From an uncultured bacterium (lineage in GTDB: Bacteria > Actinomycetota > Coriobacteriia > Coriobacteriales > Coriobacteriaceae): a stretch of 21,820 bases of DNA. This document shows, piece by piece, positions 6,911 to 15,378 of this stretch. Numbering within the stretch: the first letter of the stretch is position 1; every line of letters begins with the position of its first letter. The translations under genes and the position numbers were made by a program. Below the pieces are notes generated by a model that was not told the DNA's origin, did no database searches, and saw only the letters and a list, made by a program, of their open reading frames with translations. Where the stretch lies: positions 1 to 21,820 of the forward strand of contig CAJMPU010000030.1 in NCBI GenBank assembly GCA_905215505.1. The letters run 5' to 3'.

Positions 6911-9577
6911 ATGACACCTCTCGCAAAACGACTCCCGCGCGAGCTGCGCCGCAATATCGGCAAGTACCTGGGCATCTTTTTGCTTATGTGCGGGAGCATC
7001 GCTCTCACCTCGGGCTTTTTGCTCGCGGCGCATTCCATCGGTTGCCTTATCGACGACATGCGCGATGCGTACACGATTGAGGACGGCCGCGTGACCACCT
7101 CCTTCGAGGCTACCGACGACCAGCTCAAGGCAGCCGAGGATGCAGCCGACGACGTCGGCGGCGTCACGCTCTACAAGAACTTCTCCATCGACGCCATCAT
7201 CAAAAAGACCGCCGGCGACGATGGCACCAAGCGCACGCTGCGCACCTACGCGCACCGCGCTAAGGTGGACATTGCGTCCTACTGTGAGGGCAAGGAACCC
7301 AAGGCAGAAGACGAGGTTGCCATCGACCGCGTTTTTGCCACCAACAACGACCTCGCCGTGGGCGATAAGGTCGAGCTTGAGGGCCGCACCTACACCATCT
7401 GCGGCATCATGACCCAGCCCGATAGCCAGGCGCTGTTCCTCGACAATTCGGACTTTACGGTGAACACCATCACGTACGGCGTGGCCGAGGTCACCGACGC
7501 CGGCTTTGCCGCGCTCGAGGATGCCGGTGGTGCACCTGCCTACACCTACTCCTTTGCCTTTACCGATCGCGACCTCCCCACCGCGGATCGCATCGATGCG
7601 GAGCAGGATATGGTCGAGGCGCTGACCGATGCCGATGCGCGCGTGGACGATCTGATCGACGCCGATTCCAACCAGGGTATTGGCTACGCGCGCGACGACG
7701 TAGACGGCGACTCCATGATGTGGATGACGCTGCTCGACATTATCATCGTGATCATGGCGTTTGTCTTTGTGGTCCTTACCGACGCCACCATCGAGGAGGA
7801 GAGCGCCATCATCGGCACGCTGCTCGCCAGCGGCTATCGTCGACGCGAGATCGTGCTGCACTACCTGGCGCTTCCCGCCATCGTGGGCGTGCTCGCGGCG
7901 CTTTTGGGCACCGCGCTCGGCGTCGCGTTCTTTACCGAGCCCATGCGCGGCCTCTATTACGGTTCGTACAGCCTGCCTCCCTTCCAGGTGTACTGGAGCT
8001 GGGAGATTTTTGTGAAGTGCGCCGTGGTTCCCGCTGCCGCGCTCATCCTCATCACGCTGGTGGGCCTGCTTCGCAAGATGGGCAAGACGCCGTTGCAGTT
8101 CCTTCGTCACGAGGCGAGCGGCAAATCGGGCACCAAGCGCGGCTTGCAGCTGCCGGAGCGCATGGGCTTTGTCTCGCGCTTCCGCCTTCGTATCTTCCTG
8201 CGCAACCTAGGCAACTTCGCCACGCTCTTCGTGGGCATTGCGTTTGCCTCGCTGCTGCTGCTCTTTGGCCTGGCGATTCTGCCCACGATGACGCATTACG
8301 CCGACAACCTGGAGACAAGCCTGGTCGCCGAGCACCAGTACACGCTCAAGGCTCCGCTGGAGCTCGAGGGCACTGCCGAGGAGCGCGAGCAGTGGTCGGC
8401 ACTCGAGCGCTTGCAGTCGGTTGACGGCGCGCTGCTCTCCGCCGCCCAAGATGCCAGCGACGAGCTCGATGACGCGGCCGATGCGGCGCAGGCGGCAGCC
8501 GATGCCGCGACCAGCGTTCCGTCTGCCGAGACCCTGGCCGCGGCGCAGGACGCGCTCGCCAAGGTCCAGGACAAGAAAGATGTGCTTTATGCGCGCCTCG
8601 ATGACCTTGCCGATGCCCTCGGCTGCAACCGCGACGAGGGCATCGACCTGATCGACAAGGCCTCTAAGATCGACACTGACAACGACGATATCCACCCGGT
8701 CAATTCGACCGACAACGGCGCGGGCGCAATCGCGCAGGCCGAGAAATATGCCGTCTACCAGCTGCAATACGACCGCGGCGATGGTAATGGCGAGGAGACG
8801 ATTTCCGTCTACGGCATCTCGCCCGATTCGCGCTACTGGAAGGGCCTCAACATCGGCGACGGACACGTCGTCTTTGGCGGCGGCCTGCTCGACAAGTTTG
8901 GCTGGAGCGAGGGCCAGAAGGTCGAGCTTCGCGACAAGTACGAGGCTCGGGATTATTCCCTTGAGTACGCGGGCAAGGGCTGCTCCTGGGGCTCAAAGTC
9001 GGACATGAATATCTATATGAGCATCGATGACTTTAACGAGCTGTTCGACAACGATGCCGCCTACTTCAACGGCTATGTGAGCAACGAGAAGCTCGACCTC
9101 GACGCGCGCTACTTTGCCGGCGACACCACGCCCGACGACATGCGCGCCGTGGGCGACCAGTTTATCGGCATGATGAGCAAAATGATCGGCATGATGGTCG
9201 GGCTCGCGGTGTTTATCTTCCTGCTGTTTATGTACCTGCTGACCAAGGCGGTGATCGACCACAGCGCCCGTTCGATCAGCTACATGAAAGTCTTTGGCTA
9301 TCGCGATAGCGAGATCTCGCATCTGTACATCCGCTCGATCACGCTGTGCGTGGCGGTGTCACTCGTGCTGAGCCTGCCCGTGATCATTGGCTCGCTGACC
9401 GCGATTTTCCGCTCGATGCTGCTCGCCTACAACGGCAATATCGAGATCTACGTGCCCGCTTGGTCCATGGCTGCATGCGTCGGCATCGGCTTTGCGACCT
9501 GCCTGGTCGTGGCGCTGCTACACACGCGCTCCATCAAGCGCGTCAGCCTGGCCGAAGCCCTCAAGGTGCAGGAGTAG
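6911..9577 (+). CDS. Large FtsX-like ABC transporter permease
   Basis: An 888-residue permease with two FtsX units. A membrane helix near 19-40 is followed by an external domain, then FtsX unit 1 (from about 269: MMWMTLLDIIIVIMAFVFVV, with EEESAIIGTLLASGYRRREI after the first helix). A mid-protein helix (about 430-460) leads to a second external domain of about 300 residues with an Ala/Asp-rich coiled-coil-like segment (about 507-575), and FtsX unit 2 begins at about 761 (MMVGLAVFIFLLFMYLL...SYMKVFGYRDSEI). The C-terminus VSLAEALKVQE fits the family. The ATG at 6911, 8 bp after the ATPase stop, is chosen because upstream sequence in this frame overlaps the ATPase gene. The substrate is unknown. 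Confidence 0.92.
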   Translation: MTPLAKRLPRELRRNIGKYLGIFLLMCGSIALTSGFLLAAHSIGCLIDDMRDAYTIEDGRVTTSFEATDDQLKAAEDAADDVGGVTLYKNFSIDAIIKKTAGDDGTKRTLRTYAHRAKVDIASYCEGKEPKAEDEVAIDRVFATNNDLAVGDKVELEGRTYTICGIMTQPDSQALFLDNSDFTVNTITYGVAEVTDAGFAALEDAGGAPAYTYSFAFTDRDLPTADRIDAEQDMVEALTDADARVDDLIDADSNQGIGYARDDVDGDSMMWMTLLDIIIVIMAFVFVVLTDATIEEESAIIGTLLASGYRRREIVLHYLALPAIVGVLAALLGTALGVAFFTEPMRGLYYGSYSLPPFQVYWSWEIFVKCAVVPAAALILITLVGLLRKMGKTPLQFLRHEASGKSGTKRGLQLPERMGFVSRFRLRIFLRNLGNFATLFVGIAFASLLLLFGLAILPTMTHYADNLETSLVAEHQYTLKAPLELEGTAEEREQWSALERLQSVDGALLSAAQDASDELDDAADAAQAAADAATSVPSAETLAAAQDALAKVQDKKDVLYARLDDLADALGCNRDEGIDLIDKASKIDTDNDDIHPVNSTDNGAGAIAQAEKYAVYQLQYDRGDGNGEETISVYGISPDSRYWKGLNIGDGHVVFGGGLLDKFGWSEGQKVELRDKYEARDYSLEYAGKGCSWGSKSDMNIYMSIDDFNELFDNDAAYFNGYVSNEKLDLDARYFAGDTTPDDMRAVGDQFIGMMSKMIGMMVGLAVFIFLLFMYLLTKAVIDHSARSISYMKVFGYRDSEISHLYIRSITLCVAVSLVLSLPVIIGSLTAIFRSMLLAYNGNIEIYVPAWSMAACVGIGFATCLVVALLHTRSIKRVSLAEALKVQE

Positions 9578-9582
9578 TCATC

Positions 9583-9649
9583 GGGGACAGTCTTTGCCGA
9601 TTCGCCGGCCGGGCGGCAAGCACTCATTTAAGTCTGTCCCCAATGAGTG
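9583..9649. repeat. Compact copy of the GGGGACAG repeat downstream of the MacB-like operon
   Basis: Bases 9583-9609 equal 5948-5974 and bases 9621-9648 equal 6066-6093, so this is a shortened fusion of the two hairpins lying upstream of the same operon. GGGGACAG (9583-9590) pairs with CTGTCCCC (9634-9641), and CACTCATT (9621-9628) with AATGAGTG (9642-9649). It may serve as a terminator for the operon. Confidence 0.8.
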
Positions 9650-9656
9650 GCTGTGC

Positions 9657-9687
9657 TTGACTTCGACCCTACTTTAACGGGTACCAT
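9657..9687 (+). promoter_or_regulatory. Candidate promoter of the DUF362 gene
   Basis: TTGACT (9657-9662) and TACCAT (9682-9687) are separated by 19 bp, longer than ideal. An imperfect dyad CTATGTC...ATATAGAC (about 9692-9716) lies between this and the ribosome-binding site. Tentative. Confidence 0.35.
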
Positions 9688-9729
9688 CCTCTATGTCTGT
9701 AACGCCATATAGACCGAGGGGATAGATCT

Positions 9730-10935
9730 ATGACCGCAACTGCACCCGCAGCGCCCGCTAAGGTGTACTTTACCAACCTGCGCACGCATGCTCGCGAGAG
9801 CCAGCTCGACAAACTCAAACGCCTCATTCGCCGCGCCGGCATTGAGCAGATCGACTTCGAGAACAAGTTCGTCGCTATCAAGATTCACTTTGGCGAGCTG
9901 GGCAATCTGAGCTTTTTGCGCCCCAACTACGCCCGCGCCGTTGCAGACGTCGTGAAGGAGCTGGGCGGCAAACCCTTTCTCACCGACTGCAACACGCTCT
10001 ATGTCGGCAGCCGCAAAAACGCGCTCGAGCACATTGACACCGCTTATCAGAACGGCTTTACCCCGTATGCTACGGGTTGCCAGATCATCATCGCCGACGG
10101 CCTCAAGGGCACCGACGAGGCGCTCGTTCCGGTCGAGGGCGGCGAGTACGTGCGCGAGGCAAAGATCGGCCAGGCACTCATGGACGCCGACATCGTGATT
10201 AGCCTCACCCACTTTAAGGGCCATGAGCAGGCCGGCTTTGGCGGTGCCATGAAGAACCTGGGTATGGGCGGCGGTAGCCGTGCCGGCAAGATGGAGCAGC
10301 ACGCCGCTGGCAAGCCGAGCGTCGATACCACCAACTGCGTTGGCTGCCGTGCCTGCGAGAAGATATGCGCGCACAGCGCCATCACGTTTGACGGTACGCG
10401 TGAGCGCGAGCTTGCCAACGGCAGCACTCGCACGGTTCACGTGGCTGCCATCGACCACGATCGCTGCGTGGGCTGCGGACGCTGCATTGCGGCGTGCAAC
10501 CAGGACTGCATCAAGCCCGACTATGATGCCGCGGCCGACGTACTCAACTACAAGATCGCTGAGTACACCAAGGCCATCGTCGACGGCCGCCCGAGCTTCC
10601 ACATCTCGCTCGCCATGGACATCAGCCCCAACTGCGACTGCCATCCCGAGAATGACACGCCCATCGTCAACGACATCGGCATGTTCGCGAGCTTCGACCC
10701 GGTCGCCATCGACCAGGCCTGCGCCGACGCCGTCCTGGCGTCCGAGCCGCTGCCTAACACCGAGCTTACCGACAGCGCGGCCAAGATGGAGCATAATCAC
10801 GAGCATCTGGAGGGCGAGCAGGCCAAGGATCCCTTCTGCATCACGCATCCCGACACCGACTGGCGCGCGTGCATCGCGCATGCCGAGAAGATCGGCCTGG
10901 GCACGAGCAAGTACGAGCTCATCGAGGTCAAGTAG
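9730..10935 (+). CDS. DUF362 protein with two [4Fe-4S] ferredoxin clusters
   Basis: A 401-residue cytoplasmic protein. The DUF362 domain occupies about residues 10-190 (VAIKIHFGELGN, LTDCNTLYVGSR, VISLTHFKGHEQAGFGGAMK) and resumes after a ferredoxin insert, with DPVAIDQACAD near 320. Two CxxCxxCxxxC clusters are present: C203/C206/C209/C213 and C246/C249/C252/C256. The prolines that usually follow the last cysteine are missing, replaced by AH and NQ. Members are common in strict anaerobes and are presumed redox or cofactor proteins; no reaction is established to my knowledge. The start is supported by GAGGGG at 9716-9721. It is a single-gene unit closed by a strong terminator at 10983. Confidence 0.92.
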   Translation: MTATAPAAPAKVYFTNLRTHARESQLDKLKRLIRRAGIEQIDFENKFVAIKIHFGELGNLSFLRPNYARAVADVVKELGGKPFLTDCNTLYVGSRKNALEHIDTAYQNGFTPYATGCQIIIADGLKGTDEALVPVEGGEYVREAKIGQALMDADIVISLTHFKGHEQAGFGGAMKNLGMGGGSRAGKMEQHAAGKPSVDTTNCVGCRACEKICAHSAITFDGTRERELANGSTRTVHVAAIDHDRCVGCGRCIAACNQDCIKPDYDAAADVLNYKIAEYTKAIVDGRPSFHISLAMDISPNCDCHPENDTPIVNDIGMFASFDPVAIDQACADAVLASEPLPNTELTDSAAKMEHNHEHLEGEQAKDPFCITHPDTDWRACIAHAEKIGLGTSKYELIEVK

Positions 10936-10982
10936 CACCTAACCATTGGACATATCAAGCGCTTTTGTAGTGCAACGTTAGT

Positions 10983-11021
10983 AAAAGCCGCCCGCGAGCA
11001 CAGTGCCCACGGGCGGCTTTT
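10983..11021. terminator. Strong intrinsic terminator, probably bidirectional
   Basis: AAAAGCCGCCCG (10983-10994) and CGGGCGGCTTTT (11010-11021) form a 12-bp stem around a 15-base loop. T's close the stem on both strands, so it can end the DUF362 transcript from the left and the hydrolase transcript from the right. Confidence 0.9.
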
Positions 11022-11066
11022 CGGAAGTGCTAGGGGTCAGATAGACCAGTAAACCGTACTATTTGC

Positions 11067-12032
11067 CTAAAAATACTCGTCGAGGAAGTCGTCGACCGTG
11101 TTCCAGTAGAGCTCGGGGTCGACTTGCGCGCTCTTGGCATGGGTGGCGCCGTGGATAGTGAGCTTTTGCTTGACCTTGCTGGCGCACGCGTCGTAGTTTT
11201 GGTCGAGCATGCTGTACGGCACAAAGGTGTCCTGGTCGCCGTGGATAAACAGCATGGGAACCGTCGCGTGTTCGAGTTGCTCCACACTGCTCGCCTTATG
11301 AAAGTCGTAGCCCGCGCGCACGTTGCACACCAAGTTTGCTACATCGAGCAAGGGAAAGCTGGGCAGGCCGAACACGTCCTTGAGCTGCAGAGAAAACTCG
11401 TCCCAAACGCTCGTATAACCGCAGTCCTCGATAATGCATTTCACGTTTGCGGGCAGAGATTCCCCCGCGACGTTCATGGCGGTTGCCGCACCCATCGACT
11501 CGCCAAAGACCAAGATGCGCGCCTCGGGGTCAGTCTGAACGATTCGCTCGATCCATGCGACGATGTCGAGGCGCTCGGGCCAGCCCATGCCGATATAGTC
11601 GCCGCCGGAGCGCTCGTGGGCGCGCGCGGCAGGTGCGAGCACGTTCATGCCGCGGTCGTGGAATCGCTTGACGTATCGGGCCATACCGATGGGCTCGTTG
11701 GTATATCCATGCAGGCAAACGGCGTAGTCGTGCGTGCTCTCCGACGCAGCAAAATACCAAGCGGCAAGTTCGGTTCCGTCATCTGCGGTGAGGCTGCTGC
11801 TCTCGCGGTTCTCTTTAAACCATGCCCGCGCCTCGGTGTCCTCGGCATCCGGCTGCTCACCTTCTTTGTCGTCCTTGCCGTCCTGCATCATCTTCATGGT
11901 GTATGGCGCGCGGGGGTTCAGCGCGAAGTCAAACAGAAAGTTGCCGGCAAACCCCAGCAGCGCGACAACGACTACCAACGTAACAATGCCTGCTATCTTG
12001 AGCTTTCGATGGGGGTGTGCGTTTTGAGTCAT
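11067..12032 (-). CDS. Membrane-anchored alpha/beta hydrolase
   Basis: A 321-residue protein with a short positive N-terminus and one membrane helix (about 12-35), most likely leaving the hydrolase domain outside the membrane. The catalytic triad is clear: nucleophile S179 in GESMG, D268 in HGDQDTFVP and H298 in GATHAKS. The oxyanion region is LHGYTNEP (107-114). This arrangement matches YqkD/BEM46-like serine hydrolases, whose physiological substrates are mostly unknown; an esterase role is inferred. AGGAG lies at a good distance before the ATG (minus strand, about 12040-12044). It stands alone, divergent from the hemolysin III gene, and converges on the terminator at 10983. Confidence 0.9.
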   Translation of the reverse strand: MTQNAHPHRKLKIAGIVTLVVVVALLGFAGNFLFDFALNPRAPYTMKMMQDGKDDKEGEQPDAEDTEARAWFKENRESSSLTADDGTELAAWYFAASESTHDYAVCLHGYTNEPIGMARYVKRFHDRGMNVLAPAARAHERSGGDYIGMGWPERLDIVAWIERIVQTDPEARILVFGESMGAATAMNVAGESLPANVKCIIEDCGYTSVWDEFSLQLKDVFGLPSFPLLDVANLVCNVRAGYDFHKASSVEQLEHATVPMLFIHGDQDTFVPYSMLDQNYDACASKVKQKLTIHGATHAKSAQVDPELYWNTVDDFLDEYF

Positions 12033-12081
12033 GCGGTATTCTCCTATAAGATGTTAATACATCAACATTTAATGCAAGCGC

Positions 12082-12110
12082 ATTATGGACGTTCACCGTT
12101 GATGCGTCAA
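12082..12110 (-). promoter_or_regulatory. Promoter of the hydrolase gene, with a dyad over the -35 box
   Basis: On the minus strand TTGACG (12105-12110) and CATAAT (12082-12087) are spaced by 17 bp, a near-consensus vegetative promoter about 50 bp before the start codon. The palindrome GTTGATGCGTCAAC (12098-12111) covers the -35 box, and GATGTTAATACATC (12050-12063) lies in the leader; either could be a repressor site. Confidence 0.65.
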
Positions 12111-12177
12111 CAGGCAAAGAATGGGTAAACAAAGGGTCACGTATGGTGCAAATTTCGCACGCACCCAGACGCTTTGA

Positions 12178-12183
12178 TATAGT
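12178..12183 (+). promoter_or_regulatory. Candidate -10 box of the hemolysin III gene
   Basis: TATAGT lies 35 bases before the ATG at 12219; TTCGCA (12154-12159) with an 18-bp spacer is a weak -35 candidate. Confidence 0.4.
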
Positions 12184-12218
12184 GTTGAGAACTCTTTACG
12201 TTGGAGGATGTAACCGGC

Positions 12219-12902
12219 ATGTCCGATTCGAGCGACAGTTCTAAGCCGCGACCCAAGACCGCGGCCGTTCCACACTACACGGTGGGCGAGGAGATCATGA
12301 ACTCCGTCACCCATGGTGTCGGCTGCCTGCTGGGTATCGCGGGCCTGGTGCTCCTGATCGTATTCGCTGCCCTGCGCGGCGGAGGCCCGGCCCACATGGC
12401 CGCGGCGATTGTCTATGGCGTCAGTATCATCCTCGAATACTTGGCCTCCACGCTCTATCACGCGATTCAGCCCGCTCGCGCCAAACGCGTGTTTCGCATC
12501 ATCGACCACAGCTGCATCTACCTGCTCATAGCCGGCAGCTATACCCCGTTTTGCCTCATCACACTCGCAAACGACGGCGGCCCTGCGCCGTTCTTTGCCG
12601 TGTGGGCCATCGCCATCATCGGCATCGCACTCGAGTGCTTTTTGCGCGAGCGTCAGCCGCACTGGGTAAGCGGCCTGGTCTATCTGCTGATGGGCTGGCT
12701 CGTCGTCTTTAAGCTGCCCGAGCTCGTGTCGCTGCTCAACCCCGTGGCACTTGCCCTGCTCGCCGTTGGCGGCGTGTGCTATACCGTGGGCGTGCCGTTC
12801 TATATCGCCAAAAACGTGCGCTATCTGCACAGTGTTTTCCACTTGTGGGTGCTCGCCGGCAGCATCTTCCAGTTCATGGCGGTGATCCTCTTCGTAATCT
12901 AG
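12219..12902 (+). CDS. Hemolysin III family (PAQR) membrane protein
   Basis: A 227-residue integral membrane protein with seven predicted helices, the usual size of the HlyIII/YqfA group. Family landmarks: EEIMNSVTHGVG (24-35), STLYHA with H81, RIIDHSCIYLLIAGSYTPF with D96 and H97, and the last-helix motif HSVFHLWVLAGS with H204 and H208. The Ser/His/Asp/His residues form the zinc-binding site seen in PAQR proteins. Despite the name, a toxin role is doubtful; membrane-lipid or stress roles are proposed for bacterial members. The ATG at 12219 follows GGAGG (12203-12207) by 11 bases; an in-frame TTG at 12201 overlaps that site and is not preferred. It is divergent from the hydrolase gene. Confidence 0.93.
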   Translation: MSDSSDSSKPRPKTAAVPHYTVGEEIMNSVTHGVGCLLGIAGLVLLIVFAALRGGGPAHMAAAIVYGVSIILEYLASTLYHAIQPARAKRVFRIIDHSCIYLLIAGSYTPFCLITLANDGGPAPFFAVWAIAIIGIALECFLRERQPHWVSGLVYLLMGWLVVFKLPELVSLLNPVALALLAVGGVCYTVGVPFYIAKNVRYLHSVFHLWVLAGSIFQFMAVILFVI

Positions 12903-12944
12903 CGACCACGCCCACGGCCCCGCTCGCACGGGCAACCGGCGCAA

Positions 12945-12973
12945 TTGCCCTATCCGTCACCTACGCTTACTAC
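12945..12973 (+). promoter_or_regulatory. Candidate promoter of the CNNM/CorC gene
   Basis: TTGCCC (12945-12950) and TACTAC (12968-12973) are 17 bp apart in the short gap after the hemolysin III gene. Both boxes are imperfect. Confidence 0.35.
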
Positions 12974-13010
12974 CCAACGTCCCGAATCTTGGAGGTTCGA
13001 GAAACTCCCG

Positions 13011-14384
13011 ATGGACATAACCATCTCCCTTATTACCACGCTCGTTTTAACGCTTATCAACGGCTACTTCTCCATGTCCGAGATGGCTCTCACCACGGCT
13101 AAGCGCGCCGTGTTGGAACACGATGCCGAGGAGGGCGATAAGCGCGCCGAGCGCGCCGTCCAGCTTGCCGCCGATTCCGACCAGCTGCTCGCCACCATTC
13201 AGGTCGCCATCACGCTCGTGGGCTTCGCCTCGTCCGCCGTCGCCTCGACGAGCCTGTCCGACCCGCTCGCCACATGGCTCATGAGCTTTGGCATCGCGCC
13301 GCTTTCCGCCATCGCGCGCGGCCTGGCGCCGGTCATCATCACCGTCGCGGTCGCCTTTGTGTCCATCGTGATCGGCGAGCTCGTGCCCAAGCGCATCGGC
13401 CTTGCTAACGCCGAGGGCGTATCCAAACAGGTCGTGGGACCGCTCTCCGTGTTCCAAAAGATCGCCCGCCCGCTCGTGTGGCTGACCGGTGCCTGCTCCG
13501 ACGGCCTGGCCCGCATCCTGCGCATCAAGAGCGCCGATGACCGCCAGAACGTCTCGGAGGAAGAAATCAAGTACATGGTCTCGGAGCAGGACGACCTGCT
13601 CGACGAGGAAAAGCGCATGATCCACGAGATCTTTGACCTGGGCGACACCGTTGCCCGCGAGGTCATGGTGCCGCGCGTGGACACCACCATGTGCGAGGAC
13701 GACGAGACGGTCGCCGACGTGTTGTCCACCATGCGCCAGACCGGCTTCAGCCGCATCCCCGTCTATCACGAGGATCCCGACAACGTCGCGGGCATCGCGC
13801 ACATCAAGGACCTGATCCAGCCCGCGCTCGACGGCAAGGGCGACCAGCCCATCGCTGGCTTTTTGCGCGATGCCACCTTTGTGCCCGACACCAAGGACAT
13901 CCTGCCGCTGCTGTCCGAGATGCAGACTTCGCACGACCAGATTGTGGTCGTCGTGGACGAGTACGGCGGCACGGCCGGCATCATCACCATCGAGGACATC
14001 GTCGAGGAGATCGTCGGCGAGATCGAGGACGAGTTCGATCCCGACAACAAGTACCTCACGCGCCTCTCGCGCCGTGAGTGGCTCGTCGATGGGCGTTTTT
14101 CGTGCGATGACGCGATTGAGCTTGGTTGGCCGCTCGAGGAAAGCGATGATTATGAGACCATCGCCGGCTGGATTTTGGAGCTTTGCGACTCGGTGCCCGA
14201 CATCGGAGAGGTGTTTGAGGTCGCAGGGTACAAGTTCAAGGTACAGTCGATGCGTGGCCAGCGTATCTCGCTCATTCGCGTGATCGCTCCGGCCGAAACC
14301 GATAAGAAGGATTCCGAGTCTTCGGCAGAGAAGCCGGCGGCGTCGGGTGCGGGCTCTGTGGATCCGCACGATGGCGACGAGTAG
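13011..14384 (+). CDS. CNNM/CorC-family protein (DUF21, CBS pair, CorC_HlyC domain)
   Basis: A 457-residue protein. The DUF21/CNNM membrane domain spans about 1-190 (NGYFSMSEMALTTAKRA near 18-33, IGELVPKRIGLANAE 121-135). A CBS pair follows at about 216-337 (DTVAREVMVPRVDTTMCED, GFSRIPVYHED, IVVVVDEYGGTAGIITIEDI), then a CorC_HlyC domain at about 350-428 and an acidic Ser/Ala tail. Bacterial relatives such as CorB/CorC and MpfA handle Mg2+ export or tolerance, with the CBS pair binding Mg-ATP. The nearest ribosome-binding sequence, GGAGG at 12991-12995, is rather far from the ATG, but no better in-frame start exists. The Mg2+ uptake operon at 18325 is thematically related. Confidence 0.92.
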   Translation: MDITISLITTLVLTLINGYFSMSEMALTTAKRAVLEHDAEEGDKRAERAVQLAADSDQLLATIQVAITLVGFASSAVASTSLSDPLATWLMSFGIAPLSAIARGLAPVIITVAVAFVSIVIGELVPKRIGLANAEGVSKQVVGPLSVFQKIARPLVWLTGACSDGLARILRIKSADDRQNVSEEEIKYMVSEQDDLLDEEKRMIHEIFDLGDTVAREVMVPRVDTTMCEDDETVADVLSTMRQTGFSRIPVYHEDPDNVAGIAHIKDLIQPALDGKGDQPIAGFLRDATFVPDTKDILPLLSEMQTSHDQIVVVVDEYGGTAGIITIEDIVEEIVGEIEDEFDPDNKYLTRLSRREWLVDGRFSCDDAIELGWPLEESDDYETIAGWILELCDSVPDIGEVFEVAGYKFKVQSMRGQRISLIRVIAPAETDKKDSESSAEKPAASGAGSVDPHDGDE

Positions 14385-14408
14385 GGCAAGGACGAGTAGG
14401 GGAGAGTT

Positions 14409-15242
14409 ATGGCAGGCCTGTTCAACATCCTTAAGGTCACCGTCAGCGAGGACAAGATCTGCGCGCATGTGCTGGTGAACCCCGGCATGCCGCTCATGAC
14501 CTCGGAGGACATCGAGGCCACGGCGCGCGTGTACTACCTGGTGCCCGCGATTGCCAAGCATCTGTGCCTGGGCGATTCCGGTCGCGAGTTCCAGGACTGC
14601 ATGGGCCAGACCGAGCTTTGCCACCTGCTGGAGCACGTGACGGTCGAGCTCATGAACGAGACCGGTCTTGCCGGCAGCATCTCGTGCGGTCGCACGCGCG
14701 TGAGCGAGCATGACGAGCGTGTCTTTGAGGTCGAGCTTTCGTGTCCCGACGACGCGCTGGCCATTGGCGCGCTGTCGTCGGCGACCTTTATGATGGACTG
14801 GGCGTACCTGCACGCCGATCAGCCGGCCCCCGACGTGGAAGGCACGGTCGCGGGTCTGCGCAACCTGGTGCTGGGCATGCGTGCCGAGGCCGAGGGCAAA
14901 GATCCGCACGAGGCCGTCGCCGTCGCGAACGGCGAGGACGTGGCCGAGGATGCGTCCGAGGACGACGCTCCTGCCGACGCCGGCGCTGAGCCCGTTGCCG
15001 AGGCGCCTGCTGAGCCCGAGTCTGCGGAGCCCCAAGGCGTCCCGAGCTTTGACGACGAGCCGCAGATGCCAATCGATACCGAGGGCGCGGTCGTCGAGAA
15101 CCACGAGGCCTCCGCGGCCGTCTTTGGCGGTGCGGCAACGGCTCCGTCCGGCTCGGCGCACGAGGGCAGCCTGCCGCTCGTCGATGGCGCCGGCGAAGAC
15201 CCGGCCGCCACGGTGGCCATGCCGGTTGCGCCTCAGGAGTAG
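14409..15242 (+). CDS. Stand-alone protein resembling the cyanophycin synthetase N-terminal domain, with acidic tail
   Basis: A 277-residue protein. Residues about 28-158 read like the N-terminal domain of cyanophycin synthetase (CphA): a loop around CMGQTELCHLLEHVTVELMN (64-83), then SCGRTR (92-97), a beta segment RVFEVELS and DVEGTVAGLRNLV (142-154), in the same order as CphA's HVAEHVALELQ, GRTR, YEYE and F/DV..A..RL..L. The ATP-grasp and Mur-ligase parts of CphA are absent. HLLEH (72-76) is an HxxEH motif. Residues about 160-277 are a low-complexity Ala/Glu/Asp/Pro tail, probably disordered. A good ribosome-binding site (GGGGAG, 14398-14403) supports the start, 24 bp after the CNNM gene. 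Homology is by pattern recognition; function is unknown. Confidence 0.7.
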   Translation: MAGLFNILKVTVSEDKICAHVLVNPGMPLMTSEDIEATARVYYLVPAIAKHLCLGDSGREFQDCMGQTELCHLLEHVTVELMNETGLAGSISCGRTRVSEHDERVFEVELSCPDDALAIGALSSATFMMDWAYLHADQPAPDVEGTVAGLRNLVLGMRAEAEGKDPHEAVAVANGEDVAEDASEDDAPADAGAEPVAEAPAEPESAEPQGVPSFDDEPQMPIDTEGAVVENHEASAAVFGGAATAPSGSAHEGSLPLVDGAGEDPAATVAMPVAPQE

Positions 15243-15321
15243 GCTCACTCGCTTATCACCATCATGTACCTGCGCCTTTACCGTACGCAGATGAGCGTGA
15301 CGGCAAGTGTTGCGCTGCGGG

Positions 15322-15327
15322 TATAAT
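15322..15327 (+). promoter_or_regulatory. Consensus -10 box (TATAAT) for the YtxH-PRC operon
   Basis: A perfect TATAAT lies 51 bases before the ATG at 15379. GTGACG (15297-15302) with a 19-bp spacer is a loose -35. The gap 15243-15378 otherwise shows nothing notable. Confidence 0.6.
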
Positions 15328-15378
15328 GGACAGCATTCAAACGGTGGGCATCGAGGTGCCCGCAGGAGAGGAATGATC

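Noticed and set aside
12219..12902. Hemolysin III as a virulence factor
   Set aside because: The family is a widespread PAQR membrane protein group and the name alone does not support toxin activity.
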